Shown here piece after piece: positions 34,925 to 44,300 of a stretch of DNA of 57,268 nucleotides (positions within the stretch are counted from its first letter, which is position 1; every line of letters begins with the position of its first letter). The DNA is from GWC2-45-44 sp041661665. GTDB taxonomy: Bacteria; Planctomycetota; Phycisphaerae; Sedimentisphaerales; UBA12454. The position numbers were made by a program, and so were the translations under genes. Location: contig JBAZTW010000011.1 of NCBI GenBank assembly GCA_041661665.1, forward strand, positions 1 to 57,268, given 5' to 3'. The notes below the pieces were generated by a model. It was given only the letters and a program-made list of their open reading frames with translations. It was not told the origin of the DNA and made no database searches.

Positions 34925-35346
34925 TTTACCGCCCTTGCTATCCTAAAAGGCTCTTAATTTCGGTACATCTAAAACTACACAAGAACAACAGGATAACTGA
35001 TAAGGCATTTACTTTCAACAGGAAAAATGTGAAAATGTTTATATTGAAATTTTGGGAAATCCGCACATCTGTAAGTCCTTTATTTACGTTGTCGAAAAGT
35101 AAGGTTGTTCAGAGGGCTCAATACTTATCGCTATTGTAGCGAATCTAAATCCATTTTTGTTCTTTTAAGAGCCAAAAATGATAAAATCAAGATGTTATTG
35201 CAATAACTAAAAAGAATTTATTAGACTTTAATGGAAAATAACTGGAAAATATGGCTTACTTAATTGGGATTTTACTTGACATGGGTTTTGCTGTATGTTA
35301 GATTGAAAATCTGTCGCATAGATGCTCTGGTTTATAGGAGTTTAAA
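34925..35346. other. Divergent intergenic region before the GntR/LacI regulator
   Basis: About 420 bases between the minus-strand SPOR-like gene and the plus-strand regulator. It is AT-rich and contains the regulator's promoter (35276-35304). No gene, repeat or RNA structure of note is seen in the remainder. Confidence 0.6.
35276..35304 (+). promoter_or_regulatory. Sigma-70 promoter of the GntR/LacI-type regulator
   Basis: TTGACA at 35276-35281 and TAGATT at 35299-35304 with a 17-base spacer. Transcription would start near 35311, about 36 bases before the ATG, which has a TAGGAG ribosome-binding site. Confidence 0.7.
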
Positions 35347-36528
35347 ATGAACAAGTCATCGCTTATGATATGTGGTTTGGATAGAAAAAAAGGCAAGGGG
35401 AAGCCTTTGTATCTCCAAATTAGTAATCAAATGCGGTCTCATATTGAATCCGGCAAAATAAGACCAGGTGGGCGATTGCCGGCCATTTCTGATTTAGTGA
35501 GCCAGTGCGGCGTTGATTATAAAACTGTCAACCAGGCATTGCAGGATCTTGAACAGGAAGGCCTGATACGTTTAGATCAGGGGCGAGGCAAGGGAGCAAT
35601 TGTTACAAAGAACTCAAGTCGTAAATGTTCGCTGATGTTTGTTAAATGGGGTGATGATGTTTTATCCCTGGAAATTTCCGAAGGCATTCAGCATTTTGCG
35701 GCACAAAGAGGGCTGGAATATACAATAGTCGATGGCGCTCGTTCGCACGAACGTTTTATTGATGCGCTTGTTCACCCAATCCGAAGCGTTGATGGAATTA
35801 TTGTGATGCCTTATGAGCATCCCGAATATCGTCAGGCAATTCTTGACTGCATGAAATTGGGCAAGAAGATAGTATTTGTCGACCGCGTGCTGGATGAGAT
35901 TCCTGTAAGCTCTGTTTCAATTGACCATACAAGCGGTGCGTTCAAGGTTACAAGGCATCTTTTAGCTGCACAGGGTCTGCCGGTATATTATATTGGTTTT
36001 ACCAAGAATCCAAGTTCTGCTCGAGATAGGCTGATTGGTTGGTCCCTTGCTATGGAAAAATACGGCCATACTAAATTGGAACCGTATATTTGTGGTTTCT
36101 CTCGGCCGGAGCACGAACTTGTAATCAGCGATCTGCTTGGCCTGGAAACTGTCTACGATACGGTTCTTAAATTTTTTGAAAGTAAAAAAGAAAAAAAATA
36201 TAGTATTTTCGCTGTCAATGACTGGGTTGCAAAAGGCGTTTATATGGTGGCGGAAAGTTTGGGTTTGAGAATAGGCGTAGATGTATTTATAGCCGGTTTT
36301 GGCAATACGCCTTTATGTGAACAATTTGAAGTGCCTCTAACAAGTGTTTCACAGTCGAATGAACTGGTAGGATACGAGGCGGCAAGTCTGCTGCATATGA
36401 GTTTGCTTGGAGAAATACAAAAGCCTGTTAGACGTATATTGCCGACAACGCTGTATGTAAGGGCGAGCAGCACGGGAAAAATTTTGGAACGTCAAGATAA
36501 TTCTAACCGGCAGCTATCCTTGTGTTAG
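35347..36528 (+). CDS. GntR-type DNA-binding regulator with LacI-like sugar-sensing domain (AraR-like)
   Basis: A 393-residue chimeric regulator. Residues about 18-85 form a winged helix-turn-helix of the GntR family (PLYLQISNQMRSHIESGKIR, DYKTVNQALQDLEQEGLIRL). Residues 95-375 form a periplasmic-binding-protein-like sensor domain as in LacI (IRSVDGIIVMPYEHPEY; FVDRVLDEIPVSSVSIDHTS). This domain order is that of AraR of Bacillus, which answers to arabinose; the ligand here is unknown but probably a sugar. A strong promoter and TAGGAG precede the ATG. It is followed by the first large LamG protein gene 166 bases downstream, which it probably controls. Confidence 0.9.
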   Translation: MNKSSLMICGLDRKKGKGKPLYLQISNQMRSHIESGKIRPGGRLPAISDLVSQCGVDYKTVNQALQDLEQEGLIRLDQGRGKGAIVTKNSSRKCSLMFVKWGDDVLSLEISEGIQHFAAQRGLEYTIVDGARSHERFIDALVHPIRSVDGIIVMPYEHPEYRQAILDCMKLGKKIVFVDRVLDEIPVSSVSIDHTSGAFKVTRHLLAAQGLPVYYIGFTKNPSSARDRLIGWSLAMEKYGHTKLEPYICGFSRPEHELVISDLLGLETVYDTVLKFFESKKEKKYSIFAVNDWVAKGVYMVAESLGLRIGVDVFIAGFGNTPLCEQFEVPLTSVSQSNELVGYEAASLLHMSLLGEIQKPVRRILPTTLYVRASSTGKILERQDNSNRQLSLC

Positions 36529-36619
36529 GTAGTTTTCGAGAAGGGATAAGCCGCTTTTGGGCGTCTTAAGATGAGGGCTGAAAATCAGTAAAAGCCCCAT
36601 CAGACAGTAAAATTTGAAC

Positions 36620-36654
36620 GTGAGTTTATAAAAGGAAATACGGTGTAGACGTAT
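36620..36654 (+). promoter_or_regulatory. Conserved 35-base leader, copy 1
   Basis: Identical to 41250-41284 before the paralogous gene. It holds a -10-like TATAAA (36627-36632), AAAGGA followed six bases later by GTG-TAG (a start codon immediately followed by a stop), and an inverted repeat AATACG/CGTATT (36637-36642 and 36650-36655). It lies 40-75 bases before the LamG gene. It is probably a promoter or 5'-UTR control element. Confidence 0.6.
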
Positions 36655-36694
36655 TATCCTGAAGAACAATTTTCTATTTTTGAAGGGTAATAAA

Positions 36695-39600
36695 ATGAAG
36701 AAGGAAGCAGTAAAATTTGTTTTAGCGATTATTTTTTGTTTGTTCTTCGCCGCGAGTTCTCAGGCGACGGACTGGCTGGATCCGGGCGTTGTCGGCGACA
36801 ACGCATGGAATCAACCGCTTAATTGGGATACCTCGTTGTTCCCAACCACAGGCGGCACGGCAACTATTTACAAAGCTAAGGAGTGTATCATCGGGACGGA
36901 TATGGTTGGCGCTGCCAAGGCAGCAGCCGCTAATGTGTATGTGGGCGGCCTGGCAAATACTAATGCTGTTTTAACTGTCAAAGGCGAGGCGGCTTTTACT
37001 AATCTTCGCTCATGCTTTGTGGGTGCCGCCAATAGCACAGGAACATTGAGGATTGACCCGGGCGCGGTGGTAACTGCTACGACGTTTGTTGTCGGCAACC
37101 TCGGAATTGTCGGATACACCCAGACAGGGGATTGCAATATGATGGGTGGTACAATAAATGTTACCACAACGCCAGTTATAGGCAATGGCGCTAATGCAAA
37201 TGGTGTGATGACTATGAACGGTGGTACGCTGAATTACACTGGCACGGGTAATGCTTTCTATATAGGCGGCGCTACTGTTAGCGCGAAGGGGAAGTTGACC
37301 GTGAATAATGGCGCTGTTGTCAATTTCGCCAGCAATCTCTATGCTCCAAGAGCGGGTATCGGAGAGGTAATAATAAATAGCGGCGGTAAGCTCAAGGGAA
37401 CAGGTTCAGCTGGTTACCAGGCGGGCTGTTTAGCCGGTTCTACAGGCAGCTTGACAATGAATGGAGGTATTTTGGAGGTAGCGGGCCACTTGTACATAGG
37501 TACTCTCACCGCTAATAACAATTTTGTGCAGCTCAACAATGATGCAAATGTTACGGTGGGCAGCCAATTATTTGTTGCACCAGGTAGCGCCACTGTTACC
37601 AATGCGGTAGGGCGGCTGACTATTGCCAGCAGCGCAGCAAAAATGAAAGTAGTTTCTATAATAAATGTGGGCAACACGCTCGTTGGCACCGGCTATGGAA
37701 CGATTGAGCTGCAGGCAGGAACCTTAACGGGTTTGAGTACTCTTCTGATTAATAGCGGCAACGCACTAAACAAAATAAACATTACAGGCGGTACATTGAT
37801 ATTGCCGATAAGTCAGCTTGCTGCCGTCAACACTTATGTTGGCAATGGCAGAATATACTCCAGTTATGGCGGCAGCCGCTGCATTAAGGTTGCGACGACG
37901 GCCACTCAGGTTATAGTAACCGCTGATATAAATCTATTGTACGCAGCGTATAGTCCCGTTCCGACCGTCGGCAGTACGGTTATACCGTGTGCCGACGCGA
38001 ACATTGTGCTGCAATGGTCGCCTGGCGATGGCGCGGTCAGTCATAATGTTTATGGCGGCACTAATTACAATGATGTCAACGATGCCAACACCAGTACGGC
38101 CGGGATATTCCAGGGAAATCAGTTGCTGGGCGATGAAACATTTGAGTTAAATCCAAACGCAATACCTGTAGGGCAGACGGTTTACTGGAGAATTGATGAA
38201 GTCAGCTCGACGACGACAACCAAGGGAAATGTTTGGAGTTTCACTCGCGAGGCCTTGATAGAGAGTTTTGACAGTTACGCCAACACAGCCGCGTTACAAG
38301 CGGTGTGGGGAACTAACGCAATCCTGGAGATAGGTTCAACGACATTTTTTCCTCTTGGTACGTCCCATGCCGGCGGCCGTGGGGGTCTTAGTTACCAGTC
38401 TATGGCGATTGACTATAATACTGTAAACGCTCCGTATGAAGCGAAAGTAACGCAGACGTTCGCCTGTGCGCGGGATCTTACCGGCGGTGCGGCTAAATCG
38501 CTCGTTCTTTATTTCCACGCGGATAGGGGTAATACTCCTGAAGTTGTGTTCGTTGAGTTAGGCGATGGTACGAATACGGCCAGGGTATATTACAATTCCG
38601 GCGATACACAAAGAATCACTGATTATAGGGCATATTGGCAGTTCTTTGGCACCATGCTTTCTGATTTCACGGGTATTGATCTTACCAATATCACTTCAAT
38701 ATCGATTGGCGCAGGGGATGGCAGCGCCGCAGGCAGTGGAGCCGGCAGGATATATATCGATGATGTCAGAGTGTATCCGTCCACATGTTTTGCAAGCAAA
38801 TCCGCCCCAATGGGAGATATCGTCGTCACCAACAGCGTTCTATATGCCGGTGGAGATCCAGAGACTACTATGACGGACTGTTTAGTTAATTTCTTTGACT
38901 TTGCGGGTCTTGCTATAAATTGGCAGCGTACCGGTGAAACGGTAACCGCCGTTGCACCGTCAGACAGCAACCTCGTGCTTTGGTATGAATTCGAAGCTGG
39001 CAGCGGCACAACCGCGGTGGATTCTTCGGTCAATGGTAATAACGGAGATATTAATTTTGAAGGAGACTGGAGTATCCCCGGCCACAGCGGCAATGCTCTT
39101 TTCCACAACGAAGGAGTTTTCGTAACCCTGCCGGCTACCGCATTCAACACAATAACCAATGAGATGACTATTTCAACGTGGGTGCGTAATCCACTTGGAG
39201 ATACCGGCAATACCAACATCGGTCATTACTTCGATGCAGGAAAAAACATCAATTCGTATGTCTTTTCAATGTATCTTAACTGGAAGCCCGAGGTAGATAA
39301 CTCGCTGCGCGGCGTGCTTGTGTTCAATGCGAATGCCTGGTCGCCGCCAGTGCCGGCAGACCAGATAATCGTGGAAGGGCGTGCTGAACATTTCGCGGAT
39401 GTGTGGAATCACTGGGCAGTAGTGGCAGATACCTCTAAAGGCATCCAGCGGATGTACTTCAACGGGATGTTAATTGGTGAAAACCAGAATGCGTTCCAGT
39501 CGATTGCAGGCATAACTAAGTCAACGTTGGGCAACGCAGCATTCCATCCCCGCCCGTTCTTTGGCTCTTCTGACGATTTCAGGCTTTATAACAGAGCTCT

Positions 39601-39751
39601 TTCGCATGCGGAAATTGTTTCCCTTGCAGGTAAAGCCAGCGTTGTTCAGCCATTGATTACGGCTGGGGACATCAACGGAGACAATGTTGTTGATTTCAAA
39701 GACCTGTCGGTCATATTTGACAGTTGGGCATCTGCGGTTTTATGGCCGTAA
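36695..39751 (+). CDS. Large secreted beta-solenoid/LamG protein with dockerin-like C-terminus, paralogue 1
   Basis: A 1,018-residue exported protein. Signal peptide 1-24 (MKKEAVKFVLAIIFC...SSQA). Residues 100-385 hold a beta-solenoid built of short glycine-rich turns (GKLTVNNGAVVNF, GSLTMNGGILEV), as in autotransporter-like passengers. A fibronectin-III-like domain covers about 420-515, a galactose-binding-like domain about 520-690, a LamG/concanavalin-like domain about 754-975 (YFNGMLIGENQ, DDFRLYNRALSHAEI). A single dockerin-type calcium loop ends the protein (GDINGDNVVDFKDLSVIFD), and a related half-motif NFFDFAGLAINWQ lies near 735. The start is ATG 36695 with AAGGG upstream; the frame opens earlier at a TTG. 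Probable cell-surface or matrix-bound glycan-binding protein; no catalytic residue is evident. Confidence 0.85.
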   Translation: MKKEAVKFVLAIIFCLFFAASSQATDWLDPGVVGDNAWNQPLNWDTSLFPTTGGTATIYKAKECIIGTDMVGAAKAAAANVYVGGLANTNAVLTVKGEAAFTNLRSCFVGAANSTGTLRIDPGAVVTATTFVVGNLGIVGYTQTGDCNMMGGTINVTTTPVIGNGANANGVMTMNGGTLNYTGTGNAFYIGGATVSAKGKLTVNNGAVVNFASNLYAPRAGIGEVIINSGGKLKGTGSAGYQAGCLAGSTGSLTMNGGILEVAGHLYIGTLTANNNFVQLNNDANVTVGSQLFVAPGSATVTNAVGRLTIASSAAKMKVVSIINVGNTLVGTGYGTIELQAGTLTGLSTLLINSGNALNKINITGGTLILPISQLAAVNTYVGNGRIYSSYGGSRCIKVATTATQVIVTADINLLYAAYSPVPTVGSTVIPCADANIVLQWSPGDGAVSHNVYGGTNYNDVNDANTSTAGIFQGNQLLGDETFELNPNAIPVGQTVYWRIDEVSSTTTTKGNVWSFTREALIESFDSYANTAALQAVWGTNAILEIGSTTFFPLGTSHAGGRGGLSYQSMAIDYNTVNAPYEAKVTQTFACARDLTGGAAKSLVLYFHADRGNTPEVVFVELGDGTNTARVYYNSGDTQRITDYRAYWQFFGTMLSDFTGIDLTNITSISIGAGDGSAAGSGAGRIYIDDVRVYPSTCFASKSAPMGDIVVTNSVLYAGGDPETTMTDCLVNFFDFAGLAINWQRTGETVTAVAPSDSNLVLWYEFEAGSGTTAVDSSVNGNNGDINFEGDWSIPGHSGNALFHNEGVFVTLPATAFNTITNEMTISTWVRNPLGDTGNTNIGHYFDAGKNINSYVFSMYLNWKPEVDNSLRGVLVFNANAWSPPVPADQIIVEGRAEHFADVWNHWAVVADTSKGIQRMYFNGMLIGENQNAFQSIAGITKSTLGNAAFHPRPFFGSSDDFRLYNRALSHAEIVSLAGKASVVQPLITAGDINGDNVVDFKDLSVIFDSWASAVLWP

Positions 39752-39787
39752 GCGTTTAGTTTAGTTTAGTTTAGTTTGATTGTTAAT

Positions 39788-39829
39788 AAGCAGGCGTTGG
39801 GCAGTTTTGTCCAATGCCTGCTTTTTTTA
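39788..39829 (+). terminator. Intrinsic terminator after LamG paralogue 1
   Basis: AAGCAGGCGTTGG (39788-39800), ten-base loop, CCAATGCCTGCTT (39811-39823) with one G-T pair, then TTTTTTAT. A strong stem with a T-run. Confidence 0.9.
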
Positions 39830-40013
39830 TAACCGTTCACGGACCCAAGCGGCTCGTTTTTTGCTTTCTCATCGGGGTTTGGCATTTTTATCTTTATGCC
39901 TCATACTCATTTTTTTTTGCGATTTAGTATCTTTGTGGCTATAAAAGCTTGACTATTTTTCACAAAAACCGTTCAAAAGTAGACGAAAATTTAACATTTG
40001 TTTATTTTTTTGC

Positions 40014-40042
40014 TTGACACGTTATAACCAAAAAGATAGAAT
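40014..40042 (+). promoter_or_regulatory. Sigma-70 promoter of the LacI-type regulator
   Basis: TTGACA (40014-40019) and TAGAAT (40037-40042) with a 17-base spacer; transcription start near 40049. The half-site AAACGATT lies 33-40 bases after that start. Confidence 0.78.
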
Positions 40043-40110
40043 GTATAGACATTGGATGCCAATTTTTTTGTTAGACTCCGGAAACGATTACGGAAAGAAA
40101 GTTTTAACAG

Positions 40111-41160
40111 ATGGCAAAAATTTCAATAAATACTATAGCTGGACTTGCTAATGTTTCAGAGGCCACTGTTTCCCGTGCCATGAACAACAAAAGTGATGTA
40201 AGTTACAAGACAAGACAAAGAATATGTAGTTTAGCTAAAAAAGTGGGTTATGAACCCAATATTTTCGCCAGAGGTCTGCGGAACCAGAGTACTGGCACCA
40301 TCGGGCTTGTTGTGAATACTATTGTTGACCCATATTTCGCAGAACTTGTAGAGGATTTAGAAAGTCAATTTACCGAGAATGGTTTTCATGTAATGCTGTG
40401 TACCACGCAAAATAAGTCTCAGCAGGAACCGGATTATATTAAATTGCTTCGCGGCCGTGGCGTTGATGGTGTTATTCTGATTCATATTGCTTCAGGAATG
40501 AACAATAGCCAATTGGCTTATATGGCAGAGTTGCAGCGTGAGTCTTTTCCGTTCGTAGTTTTAGGCCACATGGAAGGCATGGGGATTGATTATGTTACAT
40601 ATGATGATGAAATCGGAGCTTATCGTCTGTTTTCCCACCTATTCGAGAAGGGACACAGAAAAATAGCTTTTGTTTATTTTGATTCCCGTAGTGCCGACAT
40701 GGGTATTTCCGGCTATCAAAAAGTATTCAGTGAGCATGGTTTGGTTGTCTGCGACGATTATCTTGCGCGAGTTGCCACAATGAACGCTCCTTCCTGCAAA
40801 GAAGCTGTCAGAAAGTTGTTATCATTAAGGACGCCCCCGACCGCTATTGTTGCTCTTAATAATTTTGTTGCTATCAATGTATTGCAAGAACTGACGGCGA
40901 ATGGCATAGATATTCCACGAGATATTGCTCTGGCGCAATTTGGCGATACAAAGTTTGTTTCTCTGCTGGGCCATTCAATTACCAGCGTGTCTTTTCCCAC
41001 CTGTGATATGGCTAAAGTATGTACACAAATGATACTGGACAAGATTTCCGGGATTAAAAAAGGAAATCCAAGTCATGCAATACTTATGCCTGAATTGATA
41101 ATCAGAGAATCCACCAGCAGGAATATAAGTCCTGCTGATGAGCAAGCCAATTTAGTTTAA
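40111..41160 (+). CDS. LacI-family transcriptional regulator
   Basis: A 349-residue regulator. The LacI helix-turn-helix is at residues 3-50 (SINTIAGLANVSEATVSRAM), with hinge helix, then the sugar-sensing domain (TIGLVVNTIVDPYFAEL near 68; GRGVDGVILIHIASG; FGDTKFVSLLGHSITSVSFP). Repression of sugar genes relieved by a carbohydrate is the expected mode; the ligand is unknown. Its likely operator (AATCGTTT-CGC-AAACGATT) lies 36 bases downstream of its own stop, ahead of the second LamG gene, with a half-site ahead of itself. Unlike the first cassette's regulator, which is GntR-type, this is a plain LacI protein. Confidence 0.95.
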   Translation: MAKISINTIAGLANVSEATVSRAMNNKSDVSYKTRQRICSLAKKVGYEPNIFARGLRNQSTGTIGLVVNTIVDPYFAELVEDLESQFTENGFHVMLCTTQNKSQQEPDYIKLLRGRGVDGVILIHIASGMNNSQLAYMAELQRESFPFVVLGHMEGMGIDYVTYDDEIGAYRLFSHLFEKGHRKIAFVYFDSRSADMGISGYQKVFSEHGLVVCDDYLARVATMNAPSCKEAVRKLLSLRTPPTAIVALNNFVAINVLQELTANGIDIPRDIALAQFGDTKFVSLLGHSITSVSFPTCDMAKVCTQMILDKISGIKKGNPSHAILMPELIIRESTSRNISPADEQANLV

Positions 41161-41195
41161 AAAAGTTAATATTGTATCGTTTTCAGGTTTTATGT

Positions 41196-41214
41196 AATCG
41201 TTTCGCAAACGATT
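41196..41214 (+). promoter_or_regulatory. Candidate LacI-family operator
   Basis: AATCGTTTCGCAAACGATT is a perfect inverted repeat with 8-base arms and a 3-base centre. LacI-family operators have this form with an AACG/CGTT core. It lies between the LacI gene and LamG paralogue 2, with a partial arm ATCGTTTT upstream at 41176 and a half-site AAACGATT at 40082-40089 before the regulator. Confidence 0.75.
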
Positions 41215-41249
41215 CCGATGTTTTTTAGGGGGCATCCTGAAGTTTGGCT

Positions 41250-41284
41250 GTGAGTTTATAAAAGGAAATACGGTGTAGACGTAT
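41250..41284 (+). promoter_or_regulatory. Conserved 35-base leader, copy 2
   Basis: Identical to 36620-36654, with the same TATAAA, AAAGGA-N6-GTG-TAG and ATACG/CGTAT features, and lying 36 bases downstream of the operator at 41196-41214. The two leaders stay identical whereas the flanking DNA differs. Confidence 0.6.
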
Positions 41285-41325
41285 ATCCTGAAATATTTAT
41301 TTTTCTGTTTTTGAAAGGTAAAGAA

Positions 41326-44300
41326 ATGAAGAAGGAAGCAGTAAAATTTGTTTTAGCGATTATTTTTTGTTTGTTCTTCGCCGCGAGTTCTCAGGCGGTG
41401 AACTACTACTGGATGGATCCTGGTCAAGCCGGCAATGCATGGAATAATGCCGCAGGCAATTGGGGAGACGCGGCGTATAACCCGCTGTCGAATTATCCAA
41501 CCACCGTTGACGCGGCACTTATTTACAAAGCCAAAGAGTGCATTATCGGTACAGATATGGTTGGCGCAGCCAAAGCATTAGCCGGTGCCGTGTATGTGGG
41601 CGGCGGTATCGCAAACATCAATGCTTTTTTAACCGTCAAAGGCGAGGCATCCTTTACTTCGTTGAACTCTGGCTGGGCGGCAGCCGCCACAAATAGCAGA
41701 GGAACGGTTCGGATTGACCCTGGTGCAGTGGTAACTGCTCCGACGGTTATTGTCGGCAATACCGGAACTGCCGCTTACTCCACGATAGGCGATTGCAATG
41801 TGATGGGCACCCTAAATGTCACAACGCTATCCATAGGCGGTGCCAGTGCTTATGGAAACGGTGAGATGACCATAAATGGCGGGACAGTGAATTGTACAGG
41901 TGCCGCCGCCATTATTGGTAGTAGTAGTACTTCGAAAGGAAAGTTGACCGTGAATAGCGGCGGTTATATCTTTTCAAACGGAGGCATGAATATCGGGCAC
42001 ACCGCTCCTGGCACTACTAATATCGGACGTTTGACAATAAATGGCACCGGTAAGGTCAAGACATCAAACAACTTTCAGATTGGCCGGTTTGGTCTTGGTG
42101 AAGTGACAATGAACGGCGGTATTTTAGAGCAGACAGTGGGTACCTTTTATGTAGGTAATTCCACCGCATCCTCATCGGTTACAAACTTTTTGCAGCTTAA
42201 TAATGATGCAAATGTTACTGGAGGCAATCCTTTATCAATTGCAGCCGGTACTGCCAATACGAAAGGGCGGCTGACAATTGCAGGCAGCGCAGCAAAGATG
42301 AAAACTATTGGAGCAATAATAATGGGCTCCGCAACCGCCGGCACCGGCTCGGCAACGATTGAGCTGCAGGCAGGAACCCTAACGGGTATGGGTGCTCTTA
42401 CGATTAATACCGGCAGCGCACTAAACAAAATAAACATTACGGGCGGTACGTTGATACTGCCGATAAGTCAGTTTGCCAATGTCAACACTTATATCGGCAA
42501 TGGCAGGATATATACCAGTTATGGCAGCAGCCGCTGCATTAAGGTCGCAACGACGGCTACTCAGGTTATAGTAACCGCTGATATAAATCTATTGTACGCA
42601 GCATATAGTCCTTCTCCTGCCCTCGGCAGTACGGTTATACCATGTGCCGACGCGAACATTGTGCTGCAATGGTTGCCTGGCGATGGCGCGGTCAGTCATG
42701 ATGTTTATGGCGGCACTAATTACAATGATGTCAACGATGCCAACACCAGTACGGCCGGGATATTCCAGGGAAATCAGTTGCTGGGCGATGAAACGTTTGA
42801 GTTAAATGCAAACGCAATACCTGTAGGACAAACGCTTTATTGGAGAATTGACGAAGTCAATTCAACGACTACAACCAAGGGAAGTATTTGGAGTTTCACT
42901 CGCGAAGCCTTGATAGATAGTTTTGAGAGTTATATCACCGATGCTAACTTGCAGGCGGTGTGGGGGGCTAACGCAATCCTGCAGATAGGTTCACCTACGT
43001 CCACCGTGGGCGGCCGCGGGACTCTTAATTTAAAGTCTATGGAGATTGACTATAGTACCGCAGTCGCTCCGTATGAGACGAAAGTAACACAGACGTTTGC
43101 CTGCCCACGGGATTTTACCGGAGCAGCGAAATCGGTCGTTCTTTATTTCCACGCTGATAAGCTCAATGCTGCTGAAAAATTGTTCGTTGAGTTAGGCGAT
43201 GGCACGAATTTGGCCAGGGTGTATTACAATTCCGGCGATACGCAAAGAATCACTGAACATTGGTCATATTGGCAGTTCTTTGGTGTTCCCCTTTCTGATT
43301 TCACGGGTATTGATCTTACCAATATCACTTCAATATCGATAGGCGCAGGGGATGGCATCGCCGCAGGCGGTGGAACAGGCAAAGTCTATATAGATGATGT
43401 CAGAGTGTATCCGTCCACATGTTTTGCTGGGAAATCCGCCCTAATGGGAGATATTGCTCTCACCAACAGCGTAGTTCCAATTCCTGGCGGAGATCCAGAG
43501 ACTACCATTACGAATTGTTCTATTGATTTCTTTGACTTTGCGGGTCTGGCGATAGATTGGCAGCGGAGCGGCTCGACTGTAACCGCCGTTGCGCCGTCAG
43601 ACAGTAACCTCGTGCTCCGGTATCAATTCGAAGATGGCGGCGGCGATACCGCGGCGGATTCTTCGGGCAAGGGTAATGATGGAATAGTTAGTTGGGCAGG
43701 AGATTGGCGTGTACCTGGCCAAAGCGGCGACGCTCTTTTCCATGATGGCGGAGTTTTCGTAACCCTGCCGGCTGCCGCATTCAGTACGGTAACTAACGAG
43801 ATAACCATTTCGGCGTGGATACGTAATCCAGCCGGAGTTGGTGGAACTACTGGTTCACCTATACCCAATAGCGCCCATTTCTTCGATGCTGGAAAAGGCA
43901 CCAATACATATGTTATTACAACCTATATTGGCTGGAAAGGCGAAGCGGATAACGCATTGTTTGGCACGGTTCCGTTCTATACAAATTATGATACTCCCGG
44001 GATACAGGATGCAATAGCAGTGTCAGCTGCAGATCCTAATAAATACTATGGAATAGAGCCAGGCGGAACATTGCGATGGGTCCATTACGCATTTGTGAAA
44101 GATACTGTTAAAGGTATCCAGCAGATTTATGTCGATGGCGAATTGGTTGCTGAAGGCCGGGGTATGTACAGGTCGATTGCAGGTATAACTAAGGCAACGC
44201 TGGGCACAGCGGTATGGGCTTCCCGCCCGTTCTTTGGCGAGTCTGACGACCTTAGGATATATGACAGGGCGCTTTCGCAGGCGGAAATTGTTTCTCTGGC

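Larger units (their letters stand above)
39752..40110. other. Cassette 1 tail and promoter region of the LacI-type regulator
   Basis: Holds TTTAG repeats after the stop (39759-39776), the terminator at 39788-39829, a stretch of about 110 bases (39830-39937) that recurs after the second cassette at 44492-44598, and the LacI gene promoter at 40014-40042. A half-site AAACGATT (40082-40089) matches the arm of the palindrome at 41196-41214, so the regulator may control its own gene. No coding region is seen. Confidence 0.65.

Noticed and set aside
38623..39219. Minus-strand frame of 198 codons
   Set aside because: Lies fully antisense inside the LamG protein gene, with Ser/Pro/Val-rich composition expected of a shadow frame.
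39759..39776. TTTAG tandem run as a possible CRISPR or telomere-like repeat
   Set aside because: Only a few five-base units next to a terminator; no spacers, and found in both cassettes as part of the duplication.
40021..40028. GTTATAAC palindrome within the LacI promoter
   Set aside because: Only eight bases and not repeated near the other regulatory sites; could be chance.
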